Assembly: GCF_014595975.1 (NCBI RefSeq)
Contig: NZ_JABWGQ010000056.1
Location: forward strand, 1-64,000
From: Sphingopyxis sp. LK2115
GTDB lineage: Bacteria; Pseudomonadota; Alphaproteobacteria; Sphingomonadales; Sphingomonadaceae
DNA length: 64,000 bases
Direction of reading: 5' to 3'
Made by a program: the position numbers and the translations under genes. Positions 27,933 through 36,583 of this stretch are shown piece by piece; positions within the stretch are counted from its first letter, which is position 1, and every line of letters starts with the position of its first letter. Below the pieces are notes generated by a model. That model did no database searches. It was given only the letters and a program-made list of their open reading frames with translations, and was not told the origin of the DNA.

Positions 27933-28357
27933 TGGCGCATGTCCTGATCGTCGAAGCCCGCTTCTATTCACACCTGAACGACATGCTCCTCGACGGCGTG
28001 CGCAGCGCGCTCGACGCCGAGGGACACAGCCACGAGACGGTGACGGTCCCCGGTGCGCTCGAGGTGCCCGCGGCGATTGCGCTGGCCGACCAGAGCGGGC
28101 GCTTTGACGCCTATGTCGCGCTGGGCGTCGTGATCCGCGGCGAAACCTATCATTTCGAGGTCGTGTCGAACGAAAGCGCGCGCGGCATCATGGCGCTGAC
28201 GCTCGACGGGCTCGCGATCGGCAACGGCATCCTCACCGTCGAAAATGAGGAGCAGGCGCTTGCGCGCGCCGACAAGACGCGCAAGGACAAGGGTGGCGAA
28301 GCGGCAAAGGCCGCGCTCGCGATGCTCGCGCTCAAGGAACAGTTCGGCATTGGCTGA
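27932..28357 (+). CDS. ribH: 6,7-dimethyl-8-ribityllumazine synthase
   Basis: 141 residues, typical for RibH. It carries the substrate motifs [41 protein letters not shown] and [15 protein letters not shown]. It condenses the RibB product with the pyrimidine intermediate to give lumazine. Its ATG overlaps the ribB stop by one base (TGATG), so the two are translationally coupled. Confidence 0.95.
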   Translation: MAHVLIVEARFYSHLNDMLLDGVRSALDAEGHSHETVTVPGALEVPAAIALADQSGRFDAYVALGVVIRGETYHFEVVSNESARGIMALTLDGLAIGNGILTVENEEQALARADKTRKDKGGEAAKAALAMLALKEQFGIG

Positions 28358-29018
28358 CCAGGCACCTCCCAGCCGTTATTCCGTCGTCGAACGTGGCGGA
28401 CGGCTGGTGGTGATTGACCGCGAAACCGGGCAGACCCCGCCCACCGCGGCCGAACGCATGGCGGAGCATGACAGCAAGCACGGCGTCGAACCGATCCGCC
28501 CGACGAAAGCGCGCGGCGATTCCGCCCCCGCCGCCGTCATGCGCGCCGAAACGGGCCAGAGTGACCGGCCCGCGCCGACGCAGGAAGCGGCGGCGCGGCC
28601 TGAAAATGTCAAGGACGGCCGGGACCGCCTGGCCGCTGTGATCGCCGGGCGCAACAAGCGGCCGTGGAATAATCCGGCGCCGGGCGATCGCCCGGCGCCG
28701 CATGCCGCGCCCACGCCCGCGCGGATCGCGAGCCGGCCCGCGCCGCGTGTCGGCGGCGCGCGCAAGACGATCGTCACCGGCAAATGGTGGGATGCCAAGG
28801 GGCCGCGCACGGTCGAACTGGACCCCAGGGGGCAGGCCGAGCTTACCGGCGCTTTCCTGTTCCTTTTCCTTGGCGTCGGGATCGCGGCGATCGTGGCGCT
28901 GTTCATCGCGCCGGTGCTGCTTTTTGTCGGCGCCTTTCTGCTCTTTCGTTTCGGCGACAAGGTGCTGGCCCCGATCGGCGCGGGGATAATCGACAAGGCG
29001 CTGGCGGCGGGGAACTGA
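28350..29018 (+). CDS. Hypothetical membrane protein
   Basis: 222 residues if the TTG at 28350, eight bases before the ribH stop, is used; no better start was found. The first 150 residues are hydrophilic, Pro/Arg/Ala-rich and probably disordered. After [24 protein letters not shown] come two closely spaced membrane helices (about 170-190 and 192-210, [32 protein letters not shown]). No family was recognised. It may be the third gene of the ribB-ribH unit. Confidence 0.62.
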   Translation: MADQAPPSRYSVVERGGRLVVIDRETGQTPPTAAERMAEHDSKHGVEPIRPTKARGDSAPAAVMRAETGQSDRPAPTQEAAARPENVKDGRDRLAAVIAGRNKRPWNNPAPGDRPAPHAAPTPARIASRPAPRVGGARKTIVTGKWWDAKGPRTVELDPRGQAELTGAFLFLFLGVGIAAIVALFIAPVLLFVGAFLLFRFGDKVLAPIGAGIIDKALAAGN

Positions 29019-29020
29019 CC

Positions 29021-29047
29021 GTCGCCCCCGCGCAGGCAGGGACGACG
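29021..29047. repeat. Short G+C palindromic repeat
   Basis: GTCGCCCCCGCGCAGGCAGGGACGAC, an imperfect single copy of the GTCGCCCCCGC family, between two convergent genes. Confidence 0.4.
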
Positions 29048-29055
29048 GCGGTTCC

Positions 29056-30141
29056 TTACGCCACCTGCAGCGCCGGATAATCGATATAGCCTTCGGGGCC
29101 CGGCGCATACCAGGTCTGCGGATTGTCGGCGGCCCATTCGGCGCCGATGCGGATGCGCTCGACCAGGTCGGGATTGGCGATGAAGGGCCGCCCGAAAGCG
29201 ATCGCATCGGCGGTGCCGCTGGCGATGGCTTCTTCGGCGAGCGCGGCGGTATAGTCGCTGTTGAGGATCAGCGGACCCTTGAACGCGGCACGGATCGACG
29301 GCGACTGCTTGGGCACATCCGTTTTGCCGAACGTGCCGTCGGGGCCGGGTTCGCGCAGTTCGAGGAAGGCGATGCCGAGCGCATCGAGCGCCGCCGCGGC
29401 GATCGGGAACAGTTTTTCGGGCGCGCTGTCGTCGACCCCCTGCGTGTCGCCGTTGGGCGACAGCCGCACGCTGACGCGATCCTTGCCCCACACGGCGATC
29501 AGCGCCTCGGTCACTTCGCGGAGCAGGCGGATGCGGTTTTCGACCGATCCGCCATAATCGTCATCGCGCAGATTCGAATTGTCGCGCAGGAACTGGTCGA
29601 TCAGATAGCCGTTCGCGCCGTGCAACTGGACACCGTCGAAACCCGCGCGCTTCGCATTTTCGGCGGCCTTGGCATAATCGGCGATGACACGCGGGATTTC
29701 AGCAAGATCGAGCGGCCGCGCGACTTCATATTCGAGTCGGCCGACGGGCGTGTGGGCCTTGCCCGGTGCCCGTGTCGCCGACGCGGAAACGGGCGGCTTG
29801 CCGTCGTTGAACACCGAATGGACGACGCGCCCCATGTGCCAGAGCTGCGCGACGATGCGGCCGCCCGCTTTGTGCACCGCATCGGTCACCGGCTTCCATC
29901 CTTCGACCTGCGCGTCGGTCCACAGGCCCGGGGCATTCGGCCAGCCGAGCCCCTCCTGCGAAATGCCGGTGGCCTCGGAAATGATCAGCCCCGCCGAGGC
30001 GCGCTGGCGGTAATATTCGCGTGCGAGCTCATTCGGGACGAATCCGGGCCCGGCGCGACCGCGCGTCAGCGGCGCCATGATGATGCGATTCGGCGCCTCG
30101 ATGGCGCCCAGCGTGATCGGCTCGAACAGCGATGCGGTCAT
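29056..30141 (-). CDS. Old yellow enzyme family ene-reductase
   Basis: 361 residues from ATG 30141 with GTGGAGA upstream. The FMN-binding TIM barrel is clear: PNRIIMAPLTRGRAGPG, AGLIISEATGISQEGLGWPNAPG, GGRIVAQLWHMGRVVHS, GFDGVQLHGANGYLIDQFLRDNSN (catalytic His-x-x-Asn pair) and DAIAFGRPFIANPDLVERI. It reduces activated C=C bonds with NAD(P)H and is of the NemA/XenB-like alkene reductase type. An open extension upstream to 30213 is not supported by a ribosome site. Confidence 0.92.
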   Translation of the reverse strand: MTASLFEPITLGAIEAPNRIIMAPLTRGRAGPGFVPNELAREYYRQRASAGLIISEATGISQEGLGWPNAPGLWTDAQVEGWKPVTDAVHKAGGRIVAQLWHMGRVVHSVFNDGKPPVSASATRAPGKAHTPVGRLEYEVARPLDLAEIPRVIADYAKAAENAKRAGFDGVQLHGANGYLIDQFLRDNSNLRDDDYGGSVENRIRLLREVTEALIAVWGKDRVSVRLSPNGDTQGVDDSAPEKLFPIAAAALDALGIAFLELREPGPDGTFGKTDVPKQSPSIRAAFKGPLILNSDYTAALAEEAIASGTADAIAFGRPFIANPDLVERIRIGAEWAADNPQTWYAPGPEGYIDYPALQVA

Positions 30142-30339
30142 ATAATCTCCACGTTTCAGATCCTGCGCCGACGGCCCCGCGGTCGCCGCGCTCTGGCCAA
30201 AGCTATGGGCCATGCGGCGTCAGCACAATGGTTAAGTAGCAAAAGAAAATCTAAAGCATGGCGAAGACGCGCAGCGTCGACGCGGGTGTCGCGTGCGGTT
30301 CCGGTTGCCGGGCGGTCTCGTACGGCCTATCTGACGTCC

Positions 30340-31005
30340 ATGGCCTCGATCCTTCCCGCCGATCCCACGATCGATGAGATTCGCGCCGCGCTGGCGCCGC
30401 TGATTGCCGCGTCGGCTGCGTTCGATGGTTTCGGTCCCGCGGCGCTCGCCGATGCCGCGCGCCGCGCCGCGGTCGATCCCGACGTCGCGCGTCTTGCCTT
30501 CCCCGGCGGCGGGCGCGACATGGTCGACGCCTGGTTCGCCGACATCGACGCGCGCATGGCCGCCAAATGGCCCGCCGAAAAACTCGCGACGCTCAAGATT
30601 CGCGAACGGATCGTCACCCTTGTCGAAACGCGCCTCGACCTGCTCGCCGGAACCCGCGAATCGCTGCGCCGCGCGCTCGCGCTGCTCGCCTTGCCCGGCA
30701 ATGCGCCGCACGCCGCGAAGCTCGGCTGGCGCGCCGCCGATCATATGTGGCGGCTGGCTGGCGACAGCGCGACCGACTTCAACCATTACAGCAAGCGTGC
30801 GATCCTTGCCGCCGTCTATGGCGCGACGCTCGCGGTGTTCCTGAACGACGAGAGCGAGGATCATGCCGACACGCGCGCCTTCCTCGCGCGCCGCATCGAC
30901 CGAGTGATGCGCTTTGAAGGCTGGAAGCGCCGCCGCGCCGCGAGCCGCGCCGACCGGCCCAGCCTCGCGCGCTTCGTCGGACGGCTGCGCTATCCGGGGC
31001 GTTAG
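30340..31005 (+). CDS. COQ9 family ubiquinone biosynthesis protein
   Basis: 221 residues from ATG 30340. The COQ9 C-terminal domain is visible around residues 95-200: GNAPHAAKLGWRAADHMWRLAGDSATDFNHYSKRAILAAVYGATLAVFLND, with the lipid-binding helix near the end (ARRIDRVMRF). COQ9 binds ubiquinone precursors and helps COQ7-type hydroxylation. The N-terminal part has a TetR-like helical look, as in the eukaryotic proteins. It precedes feoA in the same direction by 55 bases. Confidence 0.9.
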   Translation: MASILPADPTIDEIRAALAPLIAASAAFDGFGPAALADAARRAAVDPDVARLAFPGGGRDMVDAWFADIDARMAAKWPAEKLATLKIRERIVTLVETRLDLLAGTRESLRRALALLALPGNAPHAAKLGWRAADHMWRLAGDSATDFNHYSKRAILAAVYGATLAVFLNDESEDHADTRAFLARRIDRVMRFEGWKRRRAASRADRPSLARFVGRLRYPGR

Positions 31006-31043
31006 CGACCGGTCGATAAAGGGCTGGCGCCGCGCCGCCGTTA

Positions 31044-31060
31044 TTGATAATCGCTCGCAA
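31044..31060 (+). promoter_or_regulatory. Fur-like box before feoA
   Basis: TTGATAATCGCTCGCAA ends at the base before the feoA ATG. Its reverse complement, TTGCGAGCGATTATCAA, matches the common proteobacterial Fur box pattern (TTGCGAnTnATTATCAA). Iron repression of feoAB is the expected function. Because the box abuts the start codon there is no space for a ribosome binding site, so the mRNA may be leaderless or initiate inside the box. Confidence 0.6.
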
Positions 31061-31306
31061 ATGACTGCTTTGCTCGACAGGACGCCGCTCGGCGTGATGG
31101 TGCGGATCGCGCGCATCGACTGGACCGCCATGTCCGACGACGAAGGGCGGCGCCTGCGCGAATTCGGCCTGATGGAAGGGTGCGAGGTCACCCCGCTGCA
31201 CCGTGGCAGCATTTTTTCGCGCGATCCGCTTGCGCTGACCGTCGGGCGGATGAAGGTCATCATCCGCGCGCGGCAGGCCGCGGCCATCGAAGTCGAACCC
31301 GCATGA
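31061..31306 (+). CDS. feoA: Ferrous iron transport protein A
   Basis: 81 residues, the normal FeoA size: an SH3-like fold starting LLDRTPLGVMVRIARIDW, then RRLREFGLMEGCEVTPLHRGSIFSRDPLALTVGRMKVIIR. It is a cytosolic partner of FeoB. Its stop overlaps the feoB ATG (ATGA). A Fur-like box lies immediately upstream. Confidence 0.9.
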   Translation: MTALLDRTPLGVMVRIARIDWTAMSDDEGRRLREFGLMEGCEVTPLHRGSIFSRDPLALTVGRMKVIIRARQAAAIEVEPA

Positions 31307-33162
31307 CCGCCGCCATTCCCTCGATCGCGCTTGTCGGCAACCCCAACGCCGGGAAATCGAGCCTGTTCAACGCGCTGACCGGCGCGCGGCAAAAGATCGC
31401 CAATTATCCCGGTGTCACCGTCGAGCGGAAGGCGGGCCACGCCAGTTTCGCCGACGGCCGCCCGCTGTCGCTGATCGATCTGCCCGGCACCTATAGCCTT
31501 ACTCCCGCGAGCCTCGACGAAGCGGTGACGCGCGACGTGATCCTTGGGCGGCAGGCGGGCGAGGCGCGCCCCGACGCGCTGATCGTCGTGCTCGATGCCG
31601 CGAACCTCGACAATCATCTCTGCTTCGCGCTCGAACTGCTCGCGCTGAACGTCCCGACGGTCATCGCGCTCAACATGGTCGACCTCGCGACGCGCGACGG
31701 GCTGACGCTCGACGCCGAGCGGCTCTCGCGCGATCTTGGCGTGCCGGTGGTGCCGACCGTTGCGGTGCGGCGGCGCGGTCTCGCCGAATTGCTCGCGGCG
31801 GTCGATGGCGCGATCCGCACGCATCAACCGCGCGATGCGGTCGCCGGACCACTGAACGACAGTTCGCTCCACCAGCGCGCGCGCGCGATCGCGCGCGCCG
31901 CGATCGTCAGCGAAACGCCGGTGCGCCGCTGGACGCAGCGCGTCGACAATGTCGTGCTGCACCCCCTGTTCGGCATGATCATCCTGCTCGCGCTGATGTT
32001 CGTGATGTTCCAGGCGGTTTATGCCTGGGCCGCGCCGCCCGCGGACGCACTCGAAGGCCTTGTCGGGACGATGCAGGCTTGGATCGTCGATCATATCCCC
32101 CAGAACTTCCTGCGCGACCTTGTCGTCGAGGGGCTGCTCGCGGGGGTCGGCGCGGTCGTCGTTTTCCTGCCGCAGATCCTGATCCTCTTCCTCTTCATCC
32201 TGCTCCTCGAAGCGTCGGGCTATATGGCGCGCGCGGCCTTTCTGATGGACGGGCTGATGGGCAAGGTCGGGCTGTCGGGGCGCGGTTTCATCCCGCTCCT
32301 TTCCAGCTTCGCCTGCGCTGTCCCCGGCATCATGGCGACGCGTGCGATCCCCGACGAAAAGGACCGGCTGACGACGATCCTGATCGCACCCTTGATGACC
32401 TGTTCGGCGCGGCTGCCTGTCTATGCGCTCATCATCGCCGCCTTCATCCCGAACCGCGGCGTCGGCGGCACCGGCATCGGTTTGCAGGGACTGGTGCTGT
32501 TCGGCCTCTATATCGCTGGCATTGTCGGCGCGCTTATCGTCGCCTTCGCGCTGCGCCGGACGGTGGCAAAGGGCACGGGCGCGGGCTTCATGATGGAAAT
32601 GCCGCGCTATCAGATGCCCCGACTCCGCGACATCGCGCTTGGCCTGTGGCAGCGCGCCTGGATATTCCTGCGCCGCGCGGGCACGATCATCGCGCTGACC
32701 ACCATCGTCTTGTGGCTGCTCCTTACCTTCCCCAAGGCGCCCGATGGGCAGAGCCAGGTCGAATATAGCGTCGCCGGCCGCATCGCGAGCGGGCTGGAGG
32801 TCGCAGTCGCGCCGATCGGCTTCAACCACGATATCGCGCTCGCATTGATCCCCGCGATGGCGGCGCGCGAGGTCGCGGTGTCGGCGATGGCGACGGCGAA
32901 TGCGATCGACGCGGGCGACGACGAGGAGGCGATGGCGGCGACGCTCGGCGAACGATTGCAAGGCAAGTGGAGCCTGGCCACTGCGCTCGCCTTCCTCGCC
33001 TGGTTCGTCTTTGCGCCGCAGTGCATCTCGACCATCGCGATCACGCGCCGCGAAACCAACGGTTGGAAATGGCCGCTGTTCATGGTTGGCTATTTATTCG
33101 CGCTCGCCTATGTCGCTGCTGGCATCACATACTGGACAGCCGTTGCCTTTGGACTAGGCTGA
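31303..33162 (+). CDS. feoB: Ferrous iron transporter B
   Basis: 619 residues. The N-terminal G domain has G1 GNPNAGKSS (12-20), G2 with YPGVTVE, G3 DLPGTYSL and G4 in ALNMVDLA. The C-terminal half holds two Gate motifs (RAAFLMDGLMGKVGLSGRGFIPLLSSFACAVPGIMATR and the later AMAAREVAVSAMATA) and about nine membrane helices. It imports Fe2+ across the inner membrane. No feoC follows. Shorter than gammaproteobacterial FeoB (about 770) but normal for alphaproteobacteria. Confidence 0.95.
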   Translation: MTAAIPSIALVGNPNAGKSSLFNALTGARQKIANYPGVTVERKAGHASFADGRPLSLIDLPGTYSLTPASLDEAVTRDVILGRQAGEARPDALIVVLDAANLDNHLCFALELLALNVPTVIALNMVDLATRDGLTLDAERLSRDLGVPVVPTVAVRRRGLAELLAAVDGAIRTHQPRDAVAGPLNDSSLHQRARAIARAAIVSETPVRRWTQRVDNVVLHPLFGMIILLALMFVMFQAVYAWAAPPADALEGLVGTMQAWIVDHIPQNFLRDLVVEGLLAGVGAVVVFLPQILILFLFILLLEASGYMARAAFLMDGLMGKVGLSGRGFIPLLSSFACAVPGIMATRAIPDEKDRLTTILIAPLMTCSARLPVYALIIAAFIPNRGVGGTGIGLQGLVLFGLYIAGIVGALIVAFALRRTVAKGTGAGFMMEMPRYQMPRLRDIALGLWQRAWIFLRRAGTIIALTTIVLWLLLTFPKAPDGQSQVEYSVAGRIASGLEVAVAPIGFNHDIALALIPAMAAREVAVSAMATANAIDAGDDEEAMAATLGERLQGKWSLATALAFLAWFVFAPQCISTIAITRRETNGWKWPLFMVGYLFALAYVAAGITYWTAVAFGLG

Positions 33163-33195
33163 TCCTCCCAACTTATTAGCGGAGCGGAGCGGCGG

Positions 33196-33717
33196 ATGGC
33201 TGGCAGCGTCAACAAGGTAATTCTTATCGGCAATCTGGGCGCCGATCCCGAAATCAAGTCGTTCCAGAACGGCGGCAAGATCGCCAATATCCGCATCGCG
33301 ACCAGCGAACAGTGGAAGGACCGGATGACCGGTGAGCGCAAGGAGCGCACCGAATGGCATAATGTCGTCGTCAACGGCGAAGGGTTGGTCGGCGTCGTCG
33401 AACGCTATCTCAAAAAGGGCAGCAAGGTTTATGTCGAGGGCAGCCTGCGCACGCGCAAGTGGCAGGACCGTGACGGTAACGACCGCTATACGACCGAGGT
33501 GGTGATCGCGGGAATGGGCGGCAATCTGACGATGCTCGACGGCGCGCCGGGCGGCGGCTCGCGCGGCGGCGGAGACAGCTGGAACCAGGGCGGCGAGTCG
33601 TCGGGCGGCTGGGACCAGGGCGGCGGGTCGGGCGGCGGCTGGAACCGGGGCGGCGGCGGGTCGGGCGGGGGACGCCCGCCGTTCGACGACGATCTGGACG
33701 ACGACGTCCCGTTCTGA
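33196..33717 (+). CDS. ssb: Single-stranded DNA-binding protein
   Basis: 173 residues. OB fold from residue 1 to about 112 ([64 protein letters not shown]), a long Gly/Ser/Gln/Trp-rich linker with repeated GGGW(N/D)QGG units, and the acidic tip [10 protein letters not shown] that binds partner proteins. Essential for replication and repair. Confidence 0.96.
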   Translation: MAGSVNKVILIGNLGADPEIKSFQNGGKIANIRIATSEQWKDRMTGERKERTEWHNVVVNGEGLVGVVERYLKKGSKVYVEGSLRTRKWQDRDGNDRYTTEVVIAGMGGNLTMLDGAPGGGSRGGGDSWNQGGESSGGWDQGGGSGGGWNRGGGGSGGGRPPFDDDLDDDVPF

Positions 33718-33739
33718 GGATCAGCCAACCCCGTTCGTG

Positions 33740-33809
33740 CTGAGCTTGTCGAAGCACCGTCCTGACTGTGACGCTACGGGAAAGAGGAACGGCCCTTCGA
33801 CAAGCTCAG
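33740..33809. repeat. Paired palindromic repeat (CTTCGACAAGCTCAG family)
   Basis: CTGAGCTTGTCGAAG at 33740-33754 and its exact reverse complement CTTCGACAAGCTCAG at 33795-33809, separated by 40 bases. It is the intact version of the pair at 7192-7275, with extended similarity on both flanks (CGTTCGTG outside left, GGCGAGCGG outside right). It fills the gap between ssb and mmcB. Confidence 0.8.
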
Positions 33810-33832
33810 GGCGAGCGGTGTAGGATTTAGCC

Positions 33833-34318
33833 TTGGCTGGACTGACCGGCGCCGAACCGGGACTTACCGCCGCCGACGTCGCGCGCGGCGTGTGCCGCCT
33901 GTTCGCGCAGCAAGGACTGGTCGCGATAGCCGAGGTCACGCTGCCCAACGGGCGGCGCACCGACCTGACCGCGATCGACGCCAGGGGGCAGATCACGATC
34001 GTCGAGATCAAGGTCAGCCGCGCCGACCTTGTCGGCGATGGCAAATGGCCCGACTATTGCGACTGGTGCGACCGATTCTACTGGGCGCTCGCGGCGGGGC
34101 TCGACCCCGCGATACTCGACACGCCGGATTACCGCCCCGAAAGATCGGGCCTGATCGTCGCCGACCGTTATGGCGCCGCGATCGTGCGCGAAGCCGCAAG
34201 CTGCAACCTCGCGCCGGCGCGCCGCAAGGCCGAACTGCTGCGGATCGGGCGGCTGGCGATGCGCCGCGCGATGATCGCCGCCGATCCCGAGCTGGCGGCG
34301 GGGTGGAGGGAAGGCTGA
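33833..34318 (+). CDS. mmcB: MmcB family DNA repair nuclease
   Basis: 161 residues from a TTG start at 33833. It matches the MmcB (DUF1052) family: LTAADVARGVCRLFAQQGLVAIAEVTLPNGRRTDLTAIDARGQITIVEIKVSRADLVGDGKWPDY, a PD-(D/E)xK-like core (D in RRTDL, ExK in VEIKVS), then YCDWCDRFYWA. In Caulobacter the family functions in mitomycin C resistance and is LexA regulated. No convincing LexA box was seen upstream here, where the palindromic repeats sit. Confidence 0.88.
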   Translation: MAGLTGAEPGLTAADVARGVCRLFAQQGLVAIAEVTLPNGRRTDLTAIDARGQITIVEIKVSRADLVGDGKWPDYCDWCDRFYWALAAGLDPAILDTPDYRPERSGLIVADRYGAAIVREAASCNLAPARRKAELLRIGRLAMRRAMIAADPELAAGWREG

Positions 34319-34360
34319 ATCGCTGGCGTCAGATAATCCGGCACCGGCGGCGAAGGCCAG

Positions 34361-34975
34361 TTATCGCCGCGCCTGCATCCGCGCCAGATAGCGCGCGAGA
34401 ATATCGATCTCCAGATTGACCGGCCGCCCCGCGGCGACCTCGTCCAGCGTCGTCATCGCCTGCGTATGCGGGATGATGTTGAGCGTGAAATGCACACTGC
34501 CATCGGGCTGGTCGGCGACCTCGTTCACCGTAAGCGAAACGCCGTCGAGCGTGATCGAGCCCTTGGGCGCGATGTGCGGCGCGAGCGCGGCGGGCGCCTC
34601 GACCGTCAGCTTCACGCTGTCGCCCACGCGTTCGGCGGCGACGATCCGGCCCACCGCGTCGACATGGCCGGTGACGATATGCCCGCCCAGTTCGTCGCCG
34701 ACCTTGAGCGCGCGCTCGAGATTCAACCGGCGGCCCGCGTCCCACATGCCCGGCGCGGTGCGCGCCAGCGTTTCGGCGCTGGCGTCGATCGCGAACCAGT
34801 GGCCTGTGCCGTCCCGGCCCTTGTCGACGACGGTAAGGCACGCTCCCGAACAGGCGATCGACGCCCCCAGGTCGATTGTCGCCGTGTCATAGGCGGTTCC
34901 GATGACCAGCCGCGTATCGCCGCGATCCTCATGGGCAAGGATGGTGCCGATGTCGGTGATGATGCCGGTGAACAT
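34361..34975 (-). CDS. ribE: Riboflavin synthase
   Basis: 204 residues from ATG 34975. The two tandem lumazine-binding domains start MFTGIITDIGTI and GHIVTGHVDAVGRI; the SGACLTVVD and LDGVSLTVNEV blocks are in each. It dismutates two lumazines to riboflavin. Its start lies eight bases after the ribD stop, so ribD-ribE form a unit with the small membrane protein upstream. Confidence 0.95.
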   Translation of the reverse strand: MFTGIITDIGTILAHEDRGDTRLVIGTAYDTATIDLGASIACSGACLTVVDKGRDGTGHWFAIDASAETLARTAPGMWDAGRRLNLERALKVGDELGGHIVTGHVDAVGRIVAAERVGDSVKLTVEAPAALAPHIAPKGSITLDGVSLTVNEVADQPDGSVHFTLNIIPHTQAMTTLDEVAAGRPVNLEIDILARYLARMQARR

Positions 34976-34982
34976 GCGTCGT

Positions 34983-35972
34983 TTATCCTTCTCTGACGCG
35001 CTCGTAGACGTCGAGCCGGTCGCTGCCAAGCATCCGGCTGTCGGCAAGGCGCCAGCGGCCGTGCGCCGCGGCGAGGTCGCAAAGCCCGATGTCGCCGAGC
35101 GCCGCTTTGCCGTCGCCGATCAGGATCGGCGCGCGGTAAAGGAGCAACCGGTCGACGCGGTCGGCGGCGAGGAAGGCCGATGCCGCCCCGGCGCCGCCTT
35201 CGACGAGCAGCGAATCGACGCCCTCGATTGCGTCGGGCGCGGCCGCGGCCGTCCATCCATCGGGCGCCGCGCCGCGGGTGAGCACATATTTTTTCGGGCT
35301 GCGATCCGCCAGCCCCGGCAGCCGCACGTCGAGCCGCGGCGCGTCGGTATCGAGCGTCGCGCGCCCGACGAGGATCGCCTCGTGGTTCGCGCGCTCCAGA
35401 TGCCCGTGCGCGCGCGCGCGGTCGCCGGTGATCCAGCGGCTCGCCCCGTCAGCGCGGGCGATGCAGCCGTCGAGCGAGGTCGCGAGCTTGAGCGTTACAT
35501 ATGGACGTCCAGCGGTCAGCCGCGTCCACCAGGGCGCCATCGCGGCGCGCGCTTCAGCGGGCAGGACACCTACCTCCACCTCCACCCCCGCGGCCCGCAA
35601 CCGCGCAATCCCCTTGCCATCGGTGCGCGGATCGGGGTCCTGCGCCGCGATGACGACGCGCGCGATGCCCGCTTCGATCAGCAGATCGCTGCACGCGGGC
35701 CCGCGCGCGCTGGCATGGGCGCAGGGTTCCAGCGTGACATAGGCGGTCGCGCCGCGCGCGGCGCTGCCGGCCGCCGCGATGGCCATCGCTTCGCCGTGCG
35801 GGCGCCCGCCCGGCTGAGTCCAGCCGCGCGCGATCAAACGCCCCCCCCCCGCCGCGGGCTGGACGATCAGGCAGCCGACATTGGGGTTGGGCGCCGAGGT
35901 CGGCCGCCCGCGCCGCGCGAGCGCGACGGCGGCCGCCATCCAGTCCGAATCGCCGGGCACGCGGGGGGTCAC
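34983..35972 (-). CDS. ribD: Riboflavin biosynthesis deaminase/reductase
   Basis: 329 residues from a GTG at 35972, one base after the stop of the upstream gene. The deaminase domain (1-145) has the zinc site His59-x-Glu61 (RPHGEAMA), Cys84 (LEPCAH) and Cys94 (GPACSD). The reductase domain (about 150-329) has RPYVTLKLATSLDGCIA, SRWITGDRARAH and LLVEGGAGAASAFL. It performs steps two and three of the pyrimidine branch. The usual NCPH-type motif is replaced by the A-rich PNPNVG arrangement normal for the family. Confidence 0.94.
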   Translation of the reverse strand: MTPRVPGDSDWMAAAVALARRGRPTSAPNPNVGCLIVQPAAGGGRLIARGWTQPGGRPHGEAMAIAAAGSAARGATAYVTLEPCAHASARGPACSDLLIEAGIARVVIAAQDPDPRTDGKGIARLRAAGVEVEVGVLPAEARAAMAPWWTRLTAGRPYVTLKLATSLDGCIARADGASRWITGDRARAHGHLERANHEAILVGRATLDTDAPRLDVRLPGLADRSPKKYVLTRGAAPDGWTAAAAPDAIEGVDSLLVEGGAGAASAFLAADRVDRLLLYRAPILIGDGKAALGDIGLCDLAAAHGRWRLADSRMLGSDRLDVYERVREG

Positions 35973-35973
35973 G

Positions 35974-36435
35974 TCAGTCGGCGGTCTTGGGCTGCGGCCC
36001 GCGCGCCGCGCGCTCGGCCAGCGTCGAGCGCGGCGGCGCAGGCCTTTGCTTGACCGCCTCGGCGGTTTCCTCACCCAGCGTTTCGCGCGTTATCCTGTCG
36101 GCCTCGGTCGAATCATATTCGATGCCCAGGCTGTCGGCGAAGCGCTGATATTCGGCGCGCTTCTTCGCGTTGCGCAGCGTTTCTTCCCTGGCGCGGGCGA
36201 TCCAGTCGGCGCGGATCTCCGCGGCGCTGCGGTCGGCTTTCCAATTCTCGAAATAGATGATCTGCGCCTTGGGCTTGTCGACGGGGATCAGATATTGTTC
36301 GACCCCATTGAACACCACCCAGGTAAGCGCCAGCGCGACGCCCCAGATGGCCCAGCGGTGCGGGCGCGGCTCGCGGATATAGGCCCAGAAATCGGACAGG
36401 CCGCCGCCGACATCGACTTTGCCAAACATTTTCAT
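35974..36435 (-). CDS. Hypothetical single-pass membrane protein
   Basis: 153 residues. One membrane helix at about 27-45 (HRWAIWGVALALTWVVFNGV), a short periplasmic segment with YLIPVDKPKAQIIYFENWKADR, and a charged helical C-terminal half with likely coiled coil (EIRADWIARAREETLRNAKKRAEYQRFAD). I do not recognise a named family, though the layout is common in Sphingomonadales. It precedes ribD with no spacer, suggesting a shared transcript. Confidence 0.75.
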   Translation of the reverse strand: MKMFGKVDVGGGLSDFWAYIREPRPHRWAIWGVALALTWVVFNGVEQYLIPVDKPKAQIIYFENWKADRSAAEIRADWIARAREETLRNAKKRAEYQRFADSLGIEYDSTEADRITRETLGEETAEAVKQRPAPPRSTLAERAARGPQPKTAD

Positions 36436-36513
36436 GGCCGCAATTTAGGCGAAGTCGCGGCGATTGGCGAGAGGGTCGACATTTGCGCGCCGCGATGCCT
36501 GCTGCGCCATTGA

Positions 36514-36554
36514 TTGCAAAAAATGCAACTACGGATGCTGATTTCGCAGTTGCA
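36514..36554. promoter_or_regulatory. Operator-like repeats of the candidate sRNA
   Basis: TTGCA at 36514-36518 and TGCAA at 36524-36528 form a palindrome with five A residues between. TGCAACT at 36524-36530 and AGTTGCA at 36548-36554 form a second inverted repeat sharing that half-site, and the latter covers the -35 element of the sRNA promoter. Another TGCAA lies at 36570-36574. Such phased half-sites suggest a repressor or activator bound across the promoter. Confidence 0.5.
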
Positions 36555-36577
36555 ACATTCATTGTGCAGTGCAATAT
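36550..36577 (+). promoter_or_regulatory. Candidate sRNA promoter
   Basis: TTGCAA at 36550-36555 and CAATAT at 36572-36577 are spaced by 16 bases (17 if AATATC is the -10). Transcription would begin near 36584, just at the first hairpin of the candidate RNA. No protein-coding gene follows on this strand for more than 2 kb. Confidence 0.5.
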
Positions 36578-36583
36578 CACCCT

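Noticed and set aside
30258..30377. Short ORF before the COQ9 gene
   Set aside because: 39 codons, overlapping the COQ9 start in another frame, no family match and composition of non-coding sequence.
33718..33832. LexA box before mmcB
   Set aside because: GTTC occurs in the palindromic repeat but no second GTTC stands seven bases further, as needed for the alphaproteobacterial SOS box.
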